Shown: positions 1-11,478 of the stretch, piece after piece
Numbering within the stretch: position 1 is the first letter of the stretch
How the letters are laid out: the number at the start of each line of letters is the position of its first letter
NCBI GenBank assembly: GCA_030704615.1
Contig: CM060734.1
Location: 47,508,042 to 47,572,041 of the forward strand
Direction: 5' to 3'
Length of the DNA stretch: 64,000 nt
Source of the DNA: Takakia lepidozioides
Taxonomy: Eukaryota; Streptophyta; Takakiopsida; Takakiales; Takakiaceae
Program-made: the position numbers and the translations under genes
The notes under the pieces: model-generated
What the model saw: the letters and a program-made list of their open reading frames with translations, nothing else
The model's database searches: none
Told to the model about the DNA's origin: nothing

Positions 1-357
1 AGAGGACCAAAACGTTTCATGTGCACTATATGGTCTGCAAGGTTTGTACAGTTGATCAGCATTGCTTACTTGCTGAATGTCAGCTATAGATGCCAACATC
101 AAACAAGACAGATGAAACCAAAAAAAAAAGCATAACCGACTACTTGGTGGACGAGATGCACGTGTTAGTGAAGATGGACATAGAAACAAAAGACAAAGAA
201 AAGAACGTTACAACCTCCATGAAAAGCCAAGAGCTTATACAGCAAAAGAGGTTTATACAGCAAAAGAGGTAGTCGTTGACTACAACAGTATTCTTTGGGT
301 ATAATTGCTTGTCAGATGCATGACATATCTGACTGCTTTCAGTGGAAGTTCATATGT

Positions 358-802
358 GGATTTCAGCCTACCACAGCATATGAGACTCAGGCCAAATTGC
401 CAGAACACCCAACAGACAAGAAAGAGTCTTTATGCGAATTCAGTGCTGCTCTATTGACTGATCGACAGAATACCAGAAAGCCTGTTGGTTCCGGCATTGC
501 TCCTCTAGCACTGTCGCTTGTGACAGGTCATGGTTGCATTGCCAGTGATATTTTTGAGAAAAGAGCAGGCAGAGAGAGTGGATTTCAGCCTACCACAGCA
601 TATGAGACTCAGGCCAAATTGCCAGAACACCCAACAGACAACAAAGAGTCTTTATGCGAATTCAGTGCTGTCTGTTGACTGGAATCGACAGAATAACAGA
701 AAGCCTGTTGGTTCCGGCATTGCTCCTCTAGCACTGTAGGTTGCGACAGGTCATGGTTGCATTGCCAGTGATATTTTTGAGAAAAGAGCAGGCAGAGAGA
801 GT
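358..802. repeat. Tandem duplication, two copies of about 222 bp
   Basis: Positions 358-579 and 580-802 are near-identical, with a few substitutions and 1-3 base indels. On the minus strand each copy contains an acceptor-like AG followed by a frame beginning SNAGTNRLS, at 502 (LSGILSI) and 725 (LSVILSI). This resembles the PNAA...FSGII...P segment expected next in the epimerase, and AG from exon 6 plus G gives an in-phase Arg. Both copies reach a stop soon after, so it is a duplicated and perhaps broken exon 7. The plus-strand reading through the repeat is probably a shadow. Confidence 0.8.
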
Positions 803-862
803 ATAAGGAAATCTATAATGTTCAAAGGGCACAAGGGAGGGAGAGAGCGAGTATGAACATAC

Positions 863-3153
863 CTACTGGGCCGCACTACAATTGCAGGAAGCCTGATACA
901 ACGCCCATCGATATATCCCCTTCTTGTAGCATCTGCTATCAAAAGCTCCGCAATCACCTTCTGCACAAAGTGTACAGGTACTTTTCTCTCACCCTTCTAG
1001 TATTGCTCAAGCTAATGGACTCAGACAAAATCTTTGACAAGCTAACTCACCTGTGTCCCATATGAGGATCGGGGATAGGGAGTGGTTGTGTCACTGAATG
1101 CCTCCTACACAAAACAGGAGGACAAAAAGAAAAGGTAAGCCGCCTATGAATTCCTGGCGTTCAGTAGTTTTGGTATCAAAACTGAAATATGTCATGATAA
1201 AAACATTAATAACAATTGTGCCCAGTAGAATCACTGACCCCAGCAACGGGAAACACCCACATTAAATCCAAATCCCTAATGTAAGCACCACAACCCCATG
1301 TTTGGATCATGACATCTCTAGTATGTATCAAAAAGAGCTGCCTCGTCTGTTTTGTTTGGCAAAGGAAAGAGACAAGAATAAACAAAAGAAATAGACTTTC
1401 GGTAGTAGCCTCCTGACATCTGTAAAACAGACACAAAAGGCAATGGCGAACATGAAGCGAGGCAGACGTGCTGATTATTTCTTCACAGATAAAAGAACAT
1501 ACATATTTGGCCATCCTAAATTACCAGACAACTGGTTGGTGAGGGGCCAAACACAGCAACAGAACTTGTAAAGACGAGACGAGGACAGTGTCCTGCAGCC
1601 TTGCATTGCTCAATTACTGCTCTTGTGCCATCCACATTCACCTGTGGACACCACCTTTGGTTCACTAAAGATATACAGAGATATTGGTGTGTATGCTTTC
1701 ATGTCTAAGAAAAGAGTCACAGCACTTGCATGCACTACTCTCCACAAGGCAAAGCTGTCCTCCCCGCTTCATAGGACTTTTTGGCTTACAAATCCAAATT
1801 AGTATGATGCCAATCTGGCACAAACAAAAGTAAATGGGGCTGGTGATTTGTACCCTTGTAACTTGCTTTCCACGAAGCCCAAAGGTATCACAGCTACTCT
1901 CAACTGTGTTTACAGAAAATATAGTAAATACTGCTACAGTAAATACACTATTCTCAATAGAGTAAAGACTGTTGAGGATAGCTGTGATATCTATTTGTAA
2001 GTTTATAAGATAGTTTATAGGTATTCTGTATTGCTCAAACCTGCACCAATTTAAAACTCTGGAGATGGCAGTTGGAACAAATTGACAAAACCTTCTCACC
2101 TTCAAACCAAGTTCATAGTCTGCCTCTGCGCCCCGAGGCAGCACAGCTGCCAAATGGTAGATACTGCATCCACAAGGCACAATCCATAACGTCGTGTGTA
2201 TAAGACTACTACAGATTTTGGTGCTAACGGAATTCTTTCCTGTTCTGCCACCTTCACTTCCACAGGTAACCCACCCTGGTTTCGCTTAATACAAGTCTTA
2301 CACTTACAGCACTTGGGCACTCCTCAATCAAACCAGGATGAAGTAACAATATATCATGGCAGTCCAGAGACTGCTGAATCTCACATCTTTTTATCCCCTG
2401 TCGTGCTGCACTCATATGTCAAAGTCGACAGACCAAGTGACTATGAACAGCGAGGCCACTCCCAGTCCATTACAGACATGGGAAATCCCTGCCTGCAACA
2501 AAGATACTCAAGTTGGGAGAGGGACCACAAGAGGTAGAAACTCACCTATGCACATCAGTGGTAATAACGCTTTGTAAGAGTTTGCGATCTGCAACATCCC
2601 CAACTACCTGCACGATTCAGGCTCACGTTCATCGAATCGGTCAAAAGTAAATGCTGCTCAAAAATCCTCCGTAGCTCCAGTCACCAATTCAGGACATATC
2701 TCCTACCTCGGTCGCATCCCTCCCAGACGGGTCTGGAATACAACTCGGCTACGGGTACAAGAAGACTTCCTCCTCCAGCTAGTCGATGCACACTTGTTTT
2801 CGTTGCAAATGATGAAAACCCAGCTATATCGGATGTGGAAATCACACAAGGAGTAAGGTAATGCTGGCCGCGTAGCATTGCTGTATGCCAGTGAATGCCG
2901 CCATGCTGCACTCGAGTGCAAGAAGAACGAAAGAGACACAAACAACCAGTACGCGTTTTGCAGATCATTGACATGCCATGAAATCGCAGGATCAACGAGA
3001 CAAAGAAAAATGCCTCACATATTTTGCGCCTTGGATAGCGTGCACGGGTGGCACAAAATCCAGAAGCACCAGCTTCTGCGTTGGTAGAGCCTGGGCAAGC
3101 GCATGACCCAGAAATCCGCAGGCCCCCGTGATAACCACCGTGCCCTCGCCCAT
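863..3153 (-). CDS. NAD-dependent epimerase/dehydratase (extended SDR, D-erythronate dehydrogenase-like), 3' part missing
   Basis: Six minus-strand exons join in phase with GT-AG introns: 3153-3019, 2607-2546, 2163-2100, 1641-1525, 1104-1051 and 960-863, giving 176 residues so far. The first exon has the Rossmann motif GACGFLG soon after MGEGTVVIT and an acidic LLDFVPP at the end of beta-2. Exon 3 has YHLAAVLPRGAEADYELG, exon 4 carries RLVFTSSVAVFG, and exons 5-6 give the catalytic Y-x-x-x-K as SSYGTQ/KVIAELL. CIRLPAIVVRPS in exon 6 is the usual substrate-side motif. This order is typical of extended SDR sugar-acid dehydrogenases; the exact substrate is not shown by sequence. A possible seventh exon starts at 725 or 502 inside a tandem duplication. 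The C-terminal third is not found and probably lies left of the window. The ATG at 3153 was chosen because it sits just before the glycine motif. A decayed relative lies at 5456-6260. Confidence 0.85.
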
Positions 3154-3239
3154 CACATTCACAACACCGTGCCTCAACAAGAACTTTTTTGGGGGTTGAT
3201 GTGAAGCTCCCTGAGATAGACGCAAAAGATACGTCTTCT

Positions 3240-3362
3240 CTCTCACTCTCAATAAGGAGAGATCTGGAGCTAAGTCGTTCTAGATTTCTCTCGGGTCTCC
3301 CTCTCTCACTCTCACTAAGGAGAGATTTGGAGTTAAGTAGTTCCAGATCTGTCTCTTTCATT
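3240..3362. repeat. Short tandem repeat of about 62 bp, two copies
   Basis: Two adjacent, slightly diverged units built around CTCTCACTCTCA, AAGGAGAGAT and AGTTCTAG/AGTTCCAG lie just upstream of the epimerase first exon, in its promoter or 5' UTR. A third relative is at 6012. Confidence 0.6.
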
Positions 3363-3840
3363 TGGCTTATCTTGGGAGAAAGGGATCCACCGATGGCCCC
3401 GCAGCGTTACTTGGAATTATTGGAGGAATCGTTCCCCCATTGTGGGTAAATGCGTTCCGTTGCTTTGCAGAAGCAGTTGAGCACGAAATCCCCTCGAATC
3501 CTTCTCGCAGTGCTACTCTCCAATCACTCCTCTTCCCTCTCTGAACAGCACGGCTTTCTCTGCACTCTGCACACAGGATTTCCCCTTCCCGCAGCTGCAC
3601 CTGCACAAAAACCAGCTAAAAGCGTTCTTTCTTACTGACGGCAGCTACTGACAGCAGTTTTCTGAACTGATAAAGCCCCTTGACGACGGCATCTGATCAT
3701 GCTTTCACGTATCCTGAAATCCGTGGTGGAGTGATTGTTCATTTCCTTATTCCTTCGTTATACAAATGTCTTCGAGAGAAGTCGTGGAGTTTGCTCTGCA
3801 TCAAGCGAAGTGCCACAAGGCTTTCAAAATATTTGAGTGG
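3305..3840. repeat. Upstream segment of epimerase gene, duplicated at 6012-6260
   Basis: Blocks 3305-3430 and 3690-3840 reappear in the same order at 6012-6122 and 6150-6260, for example the shared string GCGTTACTTGGAATTATTGG. The stretch between the blocks is absent from the second copy. The position upstream of the epimerase ATG suggests promoter or 5' UTR sequence. No open protein of known type is seen in it. Confidence 0.7.
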
Positions 3841-3864
3841 GTTTCTCGTGCAGAGGTTGATACA

Positions 3865-4010
3865 AGCATCAATCGTCAGACGGCGCTAGAATCTGTAACT
3901 GGTGGCCAGTATATATCGATCAGAGCAATCGCTGCGTTATATCAGGATCCCTCTTGTCACTTCAGACCAATGGCATTCCAAAGAACTTCCTATGCGAAGA
4001 CACGACTATC
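3865..4010 (-). pseudogene. Scrap of metallophosphoesterase last exon
   Basis: The stretch around 3920-4000 matches the terminal exon of the phosphoesterase gene near 15490-15590: both contain TATCAGGATCCCT and, after a gap, CAGACCAATGGCATTCCAAA. Alignment extends weakly back to 3865 (TCAATCGTCAGACGG versus TCAATCAATAAATGG). The frame is broken by deletions. It is a third, very short copy of that gene. Confidence 0.65.
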
Positions 4011-4019
4011 ACACACTTA

Positions 4020-5455
4020 GACAAGGTGATGATGCATCTTGCCGCTGTATGGCAGCCAACCAGGGCGTCCGTCTGGGTTCCATCACTGGCATCTCTTCTT
4101 CTGTTGCTCTTTCACCCCTCCTTGCCGCCCTCTTGTGTGGTTAGCATATTTCCTTTCACCCCTAATGTACTACGAAACCCATTTCGGTCACGGCCTGTTT
4201 TCCGAACCATAACTTTCTGAATCCGGTCTAATTGAAGAGCTGCCAACGGGAAGATTGTCGTCCAGATTTTAGAGCTTTCCACTGCTACCTGCCCGAGCTT
4301 CATTGGCCTTGAAAAGGAAGAAAGTTATGGCTGCTCAAAGTTCAAAATTCATGAACGTTCGACATCGGACTACAGCGAGAGGTTCATTGTTTGAGCTCGA
4401 GGCCGGCTGCAGACATGAGACTTGCTACTGCTGGAAGAAAGCAGGATCAGTAATACTTGGCATGCTAATCTTAGTGCACATCTCAGATATATCCACAAGC
4501 AATCATGTACCTTCCTCATCTTTCCTAGGTTCACTGTATAAGGAGAATTCTTAATCCAAAAAGAGAGTGTCAAGCGCAGAAGTTTGTTCTCCGCTTCATT
4601 GATCCTTCACGACTCTTGTTTGGAGAAGATGGACACACAACTGTTGTTTATCCCTGAATAGACGTTGTCTTGCAATCATTTCGACCATGCATGTGCAATT
4701 TACATGGCACTACAAGTTGCAGTTTTTGTTTAGCAGTCCACTAGTCCATACACCAATAAGGGTGGAAGCAGATCACCTCATCAGACTCCTAGAACTAGCT
4801 GGACACCTTGAAAACTAAATGCAACTTTGACAATCAAAAGAAAACATGATACTGGCGGAGAGGATACTATGCGATAAGACATCAAATGAAGCTTTGAAAG
4901 TGAATGATATCAACATTGTGATGCCTTGTTGAATTAGGAGCTCCGAAACATACTGTTTGAAAGATCTTTGTCAACAAATGCACGAGTCTTCTTGGGCTAC
5001 AAGTCCTCACTTATAACCCATTCACAGGTGTTCTATAAAAGATAGTATTGGATAAATCTTCCATCTTTGTTATTTAAGCGATTGTCAAAGTACAGAAAAT
5101 GTCACAAGAGCATATAAGCTGGCCAAAAGCGCATGTTTCCTGATACATCACTATCTCCTTTCTATACAGTATTCCTTCTGCTGCACACGTAGATAGATCA
5201 TGTTACCAAAATCAAAAGACGTAGCTTCCGATTGAAACAGAACACGCGAATGTTGGTGTTGCTGGCCTGGCATTGTATATCCCGTAAGAGTTCACATATT
5301 GCATGCACCTCAGTACTGCGTACATCTAGCATACAAATTACATACTGTCCGCAATTGGGACAATGTGATTGGTGCTTACAAGCTGCATTTACTTTACTCT
5401 GGACACGCTGCTGAAAATGATGGCACAGATTACAAAAGAGCGCCAGACAACTTAC
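4020..5455. other. No gene recognised
   Basis: AT-rich sequence with short unconserved ORFs only. If the decayed epimerase copy had further 3' exons they would fall here, on the minus strand below 5456, but none is recognisable. Confidence 0.5.
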
Positions 5456-5897
5456 TTGTCAACATGGAAGCCTAAAGAATTAGCAAAAGGGGTGTCGATG
5501 GCTCAGCCAGGGCAGCAACTAACAATCTCCTCCAACACTGCATCTTGCTCCCATTTCACCTGAAAGCAAGACAGAATGAAACACAGCTTAAGTACTAAGC
5601 AAGATGATATTCAGTCCCACGACCTCTGAGAATGTACAGTTCCTGGCCTCCAAGAAGACAACACTACCTGCCCCTCATAGGAAGCCTCGAAGTTACATTC
5701 TCTTCTACCATTTCAACATCCACAAATGGAATATACATTCACAAATCTAACCTTGTGAACACATCATAATAAATCTATCTTACCGTTAAATAAAGTGTGC
5801 TATCTTGTGTACTCGTTAAGAAAATAAACCTCAAGAAACTTACCAACCAGTCTCCTCCTGCCTGGCCCACAGCATCAACCATCTCCTTCGGAATGGT
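5456..5897 (-). pseudogene. C-terminal exons of a second epimerase copy, with premature stop
   Basis: Minus-strand exon 5897-5844 (54 bp, TIPKEMVDAVGQAGGDWL) has a clean acceptor and a GTAAGT donor. The next exon, 5559-5456, reads VKWEQDAVLEEIVSCCPG, then TGA, then AIDTPFANSLGFHVDK before a GTAAGT donor. The pattern WE-D-IV--P--DT--A-SLGF is that of the C-terminus of D-erythronate dehydrogenase-like SDRs. The stop stands where CGA (Arg) would fit. The N-terminal exons are absent: only about 110 bp separate this from the promoter-like repeat at 6012-6260. So this is an internally deleted tandem copy of the gene at 863-3153. Confidence 0.7.
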
Positions 5898-6011
5898 CTG
5901 CAATGCAAGAATATAGTTTAATCACCACTCCTGCTTGCCACTTGGAGTGCACATTTCATCGCATGTATCCGACCCCACCTCTGGCCACAACCAGCAGTGT
6001 TGACCTGAACA

Positions 6012-6260
6012 AGGAGAGACTTGAACTGAAGGATTCTAGATTTGTCTCTCTCATTTGGCTTGTCTTTGTAGAAAGGAAGTAGACACCGCCGGCCCCTGAA
6101 GCGTTACTTGGAATTATTGGATCAGGAACAAAATCGTTAACTCCTCAGGACTCAATCTCCTATGAACATGGTTTCACGTATCCAAAAATCCATGGTGAAG
6201 TGAATGTTCATTAGAGGTTGTGACATTGCTCTGACTCGAGGGAAAGTGGCACAAAGCTCC
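6012..6260. repeat. Second copy of the epimerase upstream segment
   Basis: Shortened copy of 3305-3840, lying just upstream (minus orientation) of the decayed epimerase exons at 5456-5897. This supports a tandem gene duplication followed by deletion. Confidence 0.7.
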
Positions 6261-6261
6261 T

Positions 6262-6910
6262 AGGACCCGCTCTCAGAGAAATTGGGGAGGGAGAAAGATT
6301 TCCAGGGTTCATTAAGTGCCTGCCTGCGACAGCTAAAAAGACCCGGGAGTTTAATGTTCGCGGGCCCACAATCCCGAAACAGTGAAGCAACCCGACACAA
6401 GATGAAACAAGTCAAACAAGAGTACGAGTGGCGACTGACTCTCGGGGCTGACTGTATGTACCATATGTGGCGTGATTGTAAGCTACAATATGCCAAAAGC
6501 CAGATTTTACGCTTACTAACTTACCCTCAGTCTGTTGATTTGGAATGCGGGTCCGGGACGGGTTAATCGATTTGTTTCCTATTACCCTACTCTAAGAGCA
6601 TCTCCACGGTTTATCTACCCTGGTTACAGGGCAACTGTATCTTTTACAAGGACTGGTGGGCTGACACTCCACGGTTGGGAGGGTAGGAGACCCGGCAGAG
6701 ATAGCCCCAGGACATCATATCTCATTAACTCACACATAGCTCACAAATTTAATGTAGAGTGGTTGGCTGCTCCAGTATGATTGGCAAAAGAGCCATGCTG
6801 GAGGCAAATTTAAGGCGGGACGGCAGCAAATCTAGCTGGTTGAGCCAACCGTTGAGCAAGCTGCGTTACTTTTTTGGACCCCACGCCCTTAGATTGTCAT
6901 TTCCGGTAGA
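6262..6910. other. No gene recognised
   Basis: Intergenic. It contains CTAAGAGCATCTCCACGG at about 6586-6603, a motif resembling the ends of the element that follows, so transposon debris is likely. Confidence 0.4.
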
Positions 6911-8256
6911 GAGCATCCCCACCCTTCTCACTGAAATGGCCCCTCTATGACCGTTATAGTACCTATGACCGATCACCTCATAAATGCTTGGGTCAGGCCA
7001 CATGAGCTACCATTGCTGGGCCCAAGACTGCTCATTTTTGCCACTTGGCAAACAGTTGTTTGATAGAACCCCCCAAAAATTGTGATTGATCATAGGGCTC
7101 AAGGTTCACACAAGCATTTGGATTGGCTCAACTTTGAAACCCCACAACTTTGTATGGACTTCATGAAATCATGCGCTTCCAAGTGTGTTGGGATGCCCAG
7201 GATGTGGGGCATCTTATCAATTTTATCCAGGGTAAAAATGACAAAAATTCATGGTTAGATCTTCCGCCATTGATGAACGGTCATAGGCCTATCTACCCTA
7301 GCTATTGGTGAAGGGGTTGGTTCAGGATTCTCGAAAGATGAAGGGGTCGGCTGCTCGGAGCCACACCCTTGCTCCCTGGCTACGGCCCTGTATGCTAAGT
7401 TCCCGCCTTGCTGAAAAGATGTTCTCATATCACGTTCGGGACCCACCGTTCGCCTTCACTGCCCACGCACAGCAGCTGGATTGGAAGCGAGAGGCTAGGA
7501 GGTGTGCTCTGACAGGGGGTTGGTGACAGGGGGTTGGTATCCTGTGAGCCCAGCATAAGCACAACACCGTAGGGGTTAAATGTTTTCGTCATAGGAATTA
7601 CATGTTAACAGCATGGTGCACATGAGTACCTTCAGATTTATTTTCTCAGTGCGAAAGTAATTTTTCTACTGCTTAAACTTCTTGGAAGCATTGGCGCACG
7701 TGTAAACGAGGCGCTCTACCGCTGAGCCGCCGATACCCCGGACTGAAAACCACGATTTTTGTTTTTATGGGGTTTTATGGGTATTCGGTTCGCATAACGT
7801 GAGGAAACCCCACGCCTATAGGGTAACATGTTTATCGTATATAGGTGTTACTTGTTTCTTAAGTGATGCTATGAGGGCCTATGTGAGCAGTTAAAAAAAG
7901 TTTCGCAAAGCTTTTAGTTTCTCAATTTTAGTTTCGTTGGGGAACATTCGAAAGGCATCTAGGGAATATCCTTAATATTCGCTTGTGCTCGCGTGAGCAT
8001 GCTCACACGCTACCCAACCTCGCTATGACCATGGACCTCGCTATGACATATCCATGGTCGGGACGACTCGGTTCAGGAACGGGTTTAGGAAACTGAATAT
8101 CGTGCATGGATTCAGTGAAATAGAGGCGGTTGAGTGTCCGCCCTTAACGGTGTATAGAGTAGTGGGGCAAGGTGTGGTACGTTTGGAGGCAAATTTGACC
8201 TTGTATACGAGAAGTAGGAGTGTAGGGGTTCATAGAAGCATAGGGTGGGGATGCTC
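6911..8256. mobile_element. Candidate TIR-bounded non-autonomous DNA element
   Basis: GAGCATCCCCACCCT at 6911-6925 and its exact reverse complement at 8242-8256 form 15-bp terminal inverted repeats about 1.35 kb apart. No transposase ORF lies inside and no clear target-site duplication is visible, so the call rests on the inverted termini. A tRNA-like piece lies within at 7702-7745. Confidence 0.45.
7702..7745 (-). tRNA. tRNA-Val(UAC)-like 5' half, probably organelle-derived or SINE-like
   Basis: Minus strand reads GGCTCAGCGGTAGAGCG (complete D arm), then stem CCTCG and loop TTTACAC, giving anticodon TAC. It is followed by GTGCG, the typical 5' end of a group II intron. Plastid trnV-UAC has its intron in this place. 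The 3' half and a T arm are not found nearby, so this is a fragment, not a working tRNA gene. Confidence 0.4.
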
Positions 8257-8259
8257 TAA

Positions 8260-11200
8260 TAACACAGGGAAGGTCATGTGAGGTTATTTTTTCCTCATTT
8301 TATTCTCGGACTATCTCATGGCCGCGTCTTTTCATATTTCTCATTTTTTAATATTAACATCTTCAATGCACCTATGGCCCTACCAATACGGCCGAGGTGA
8401 GCTCATAAGCCTACGGCCCATTCGTTGGGTTGGCCAGTTTCTGAAATTTTTCGACGTCCTTGTTCATCTACCGCACCGGACCTTCTAGCGGCAGACCCTC
8501 CAAACTCCAACCTTCGAGCGGAGTGGCAGACCCTCCAACGACCGAGAATCAGACTGTCTCCAACCTTCCAACGGACTGCAGACTCTTCGACAAAAATATA
8601 TATTTAATAACCCCGTTGGTTGTTACAAAGGTGTCCACCTTCCTACCCGAAGGCAGTAGCCCTTCTAGGTCAAGTGACACCATAAGTTACACTTGCTTCG
8701 GTAACACATCTACCTTTTTCTTTTCATTTTTACTTTTCTTTTTCTTTTTTTTAATAACACACATCACTTTACTGCCATTGATAGAACACCACACCTTGTA
8801 TTTGTTGTTCATTGCTCTTAACTACCTCGTCATCCGCCACTTTCTACAAACCCTTTATGTGTATATTGTGGCCCCAATAGACTAGGTTGCCGGGCATACC
8901 CACACGCGGGCCCGCCGCAGCCACCCACGCGTAGACAACGAGTTTTTGTTGCTTTACAAAAGGCTCAAGCTCTATCTATTTTGCTGGGGTGGCTTCATCT
9001 GGTCTCCCTTCTGACCCATCATCTTTCGTTTGACCTTCTTTAGGCAGCAGGTGACACTATGATTTCTTTTTGTCAATACATCTAGCCATCGAGCTCTAAG
9101 ACATTTTGTTTCTCCTCTTGAGGACAGCTTTACCCATTTGTACAGTCGCCCCACTTGGGCCTTTTTATAAAGCTATGTGGATATGTTGTTTCCGTGCAGA
9201 TGTATATTTGATTTATGCCTACCCTAGGATACCGTAAGTGGACCAATAAATAATATAAGTTATCCCCACACGAAGCAAACAGCTATTTACTATTTACCCG
9301 CACATCCTCACTGTGACAAGTTGCTAGCAAAAGCTTCCTGGTGGAAAAGAACAAAGGAACATACAACATACCTGCAGGCATCAGGTACTCTTCAACTCAA
9401 AGTTGCTTACGGTATTATGGATTGTTTGAGCTTCGCACTCCGCGATCATTTTGCAAATTGCGCCATGAAGCTGCATCAGCGAGTGTGCACTGCTACGAGT
9501 GGCTGATCTGCACTTGGCCACAGGCAAGCCTCAGGAGGTTGAAGGTTGAGTCTTCTGTAGCGTCCAAGGGTGAAGTTGTAAAGCTTACAACAGTGTGAAT
9601 CGGTAGAATCGGTGAATGAACAGGAAACAATGTGAGCTTAATTTAAGTGTCAATATGACAAGAGCATGTGCGCAAGTTTATGACTCGGTGGATATTCTTA
9701 GTTGTACAGTCAACCTATATTCTATGAGTGTAAACCTTCTTTATGTGAGTTGAAAGCATCCGAGGGATGAACTCAAGTCACAGCTTGCACTACTCATCTT
9801 CAGAAGACTGTCGGTATGTATGACCTTATTCCCCTTTCACTCGCCATTAAGATGCCGTCTGGACGCGCGTGCGTAGGTCGTGGCATTCTGTCCACACTTC
9901 CATGTTCACAGTGCATACCATCCTTTCGACAGGTTTGCCGTTCTGCTTCTGTAGTACGCAGCCGCCATAGATCATTCAGACCAAAGAGTGATCTGTAGGA
10001 CTCCAAGTGCTTCTTGAGTTTTTGATTTTCAGGAGCATAGAGGAGGTATGCACGTATTCACGATAACTGCGCGGTTCAAAATTGGCCTCAGCTACGGCTC
10101 GCTGTCGCTCATCCGCCATAGTCGACAGTGCTGGTGAGTTTGTGAGGATGATAGGGGGAGAGAAAAGAGGTGTGCCTGTGTATAGGGATGTCGGAGACCA
10201 GCTTCACATCTTGAGCTTTGGTACTTTTAATAACGAGTTAGAAGTCTGAGCCTCCGGTGTTCACTTTCCACTTTGGCGGAAGAAATCCTGGAGGGATGGG
10301 GCAATACTGACGCGCTGTACGCCTTGTGATTTAGTTGCTAGAAACGTACTGAAAGGCCGATCATCTTTCTAACCCTGCTTCCCCACCAACCACCAGAAGG
10401 TGCTTCTCATGCATAGCAAAACTCTCTTCTGTTTTAGACGTAGTATGACCCTGACAGTGAAAAGCATATAGACCTAAAAGTTATGGACTTGTTTTGTACA
10501 TAGAGAGGACGATTTATCTAGAGTATTTCCACAACTTGTTCAATCTGTACATGCTCAGGAGATTGGAGGAATCAATGCACGTCTTGAACTCCGTACAACA
10601 CGTGATGCACCTGAAAACTCATGGGTAACGGTGGTTGGAACGATGCTGCTTATAAGTAAATGTTGAAGCCTGGTTCGATGAGCTACGTCCACTGTGATTC
10701 AGGAATCTTTATAGGGCCCGCCCTCTCTCGTGGTGTTCACTTTCTCGGCTAGCCTGCTGAGATGGAATATGTTGACTACCACAATCCTATATCGTGATCA
10801 ACAGTTTTCTTGTCCACACTCTCAATGACCTCAAACACTAGCTATAAAGTGACGAGGACAGAAATAGTTAGTGTAACGTGACACGGTGAGCATTATACAA
10901 CTCGCTCGATTACTTCCACATAGTTTGTGGCCTTGCATCTCTGTGTCCATGTCCAGGTCTAGAGTCGCACCAGAGCTTGGACGCCTTGTGAAGTATAGAA
11001 GTTTGCTCGCGAGCATCTTAAAAAACTGACAGTTCTAAGTGTATGTATCTATGTTCTCTTCCCGACCCATCCTTGAATACTCCATTACCGCTTGCAATCA
11101 TACCATCTTTCTATCCTAAAAATATATATAAGTCCCATGATCTTTTTATGCTCATATGCTCATATCTAGCACATATATCCGTGCAATGTTCTCGATCGAT

Positions 11201-11478
11201 TGTCACTATAAATTGTTGGCCCGAATCATTTGCATGGAATCGGTGAACAACACATTCATAGTGATTACGTGCAATCTATGTAGACCTCTAGAGAGAATGT
11301 TATATGATTGCAGTTGGTTTTGGTGGTGTTGTAGTTGACCACGGATCAGCTTCCTCCATTGCGCGGGACAGCCTTACTTCCGCCCGAATCTTGCTGTTTA
11401 GGCCGAGGGTGGCGAGTGACCATGCAGTCTGGTTTCCAAGCCTGAACTCCAAGCTCCAAACCAAGTCCTCCTTTCTCG
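8260..11478. other. No gene recognised
   Basis: Pyrimidine-rich stretch near 8700-8760 and scattered ORFs of 60-140 codons without recognisable motifs. The part next to 11479 is presumably promoter and 5' UTR of the ankyrin gene. Confidence 0.4.

Noticed and set aside
295-739. Plus-strand ORFs (127 and 69 codons) with a repeated GFQPTTAYETQAK peptide
   Set aside because: The repetition comes from the 222-bp DNA duplication; the minus strand carries the epimerase exons.
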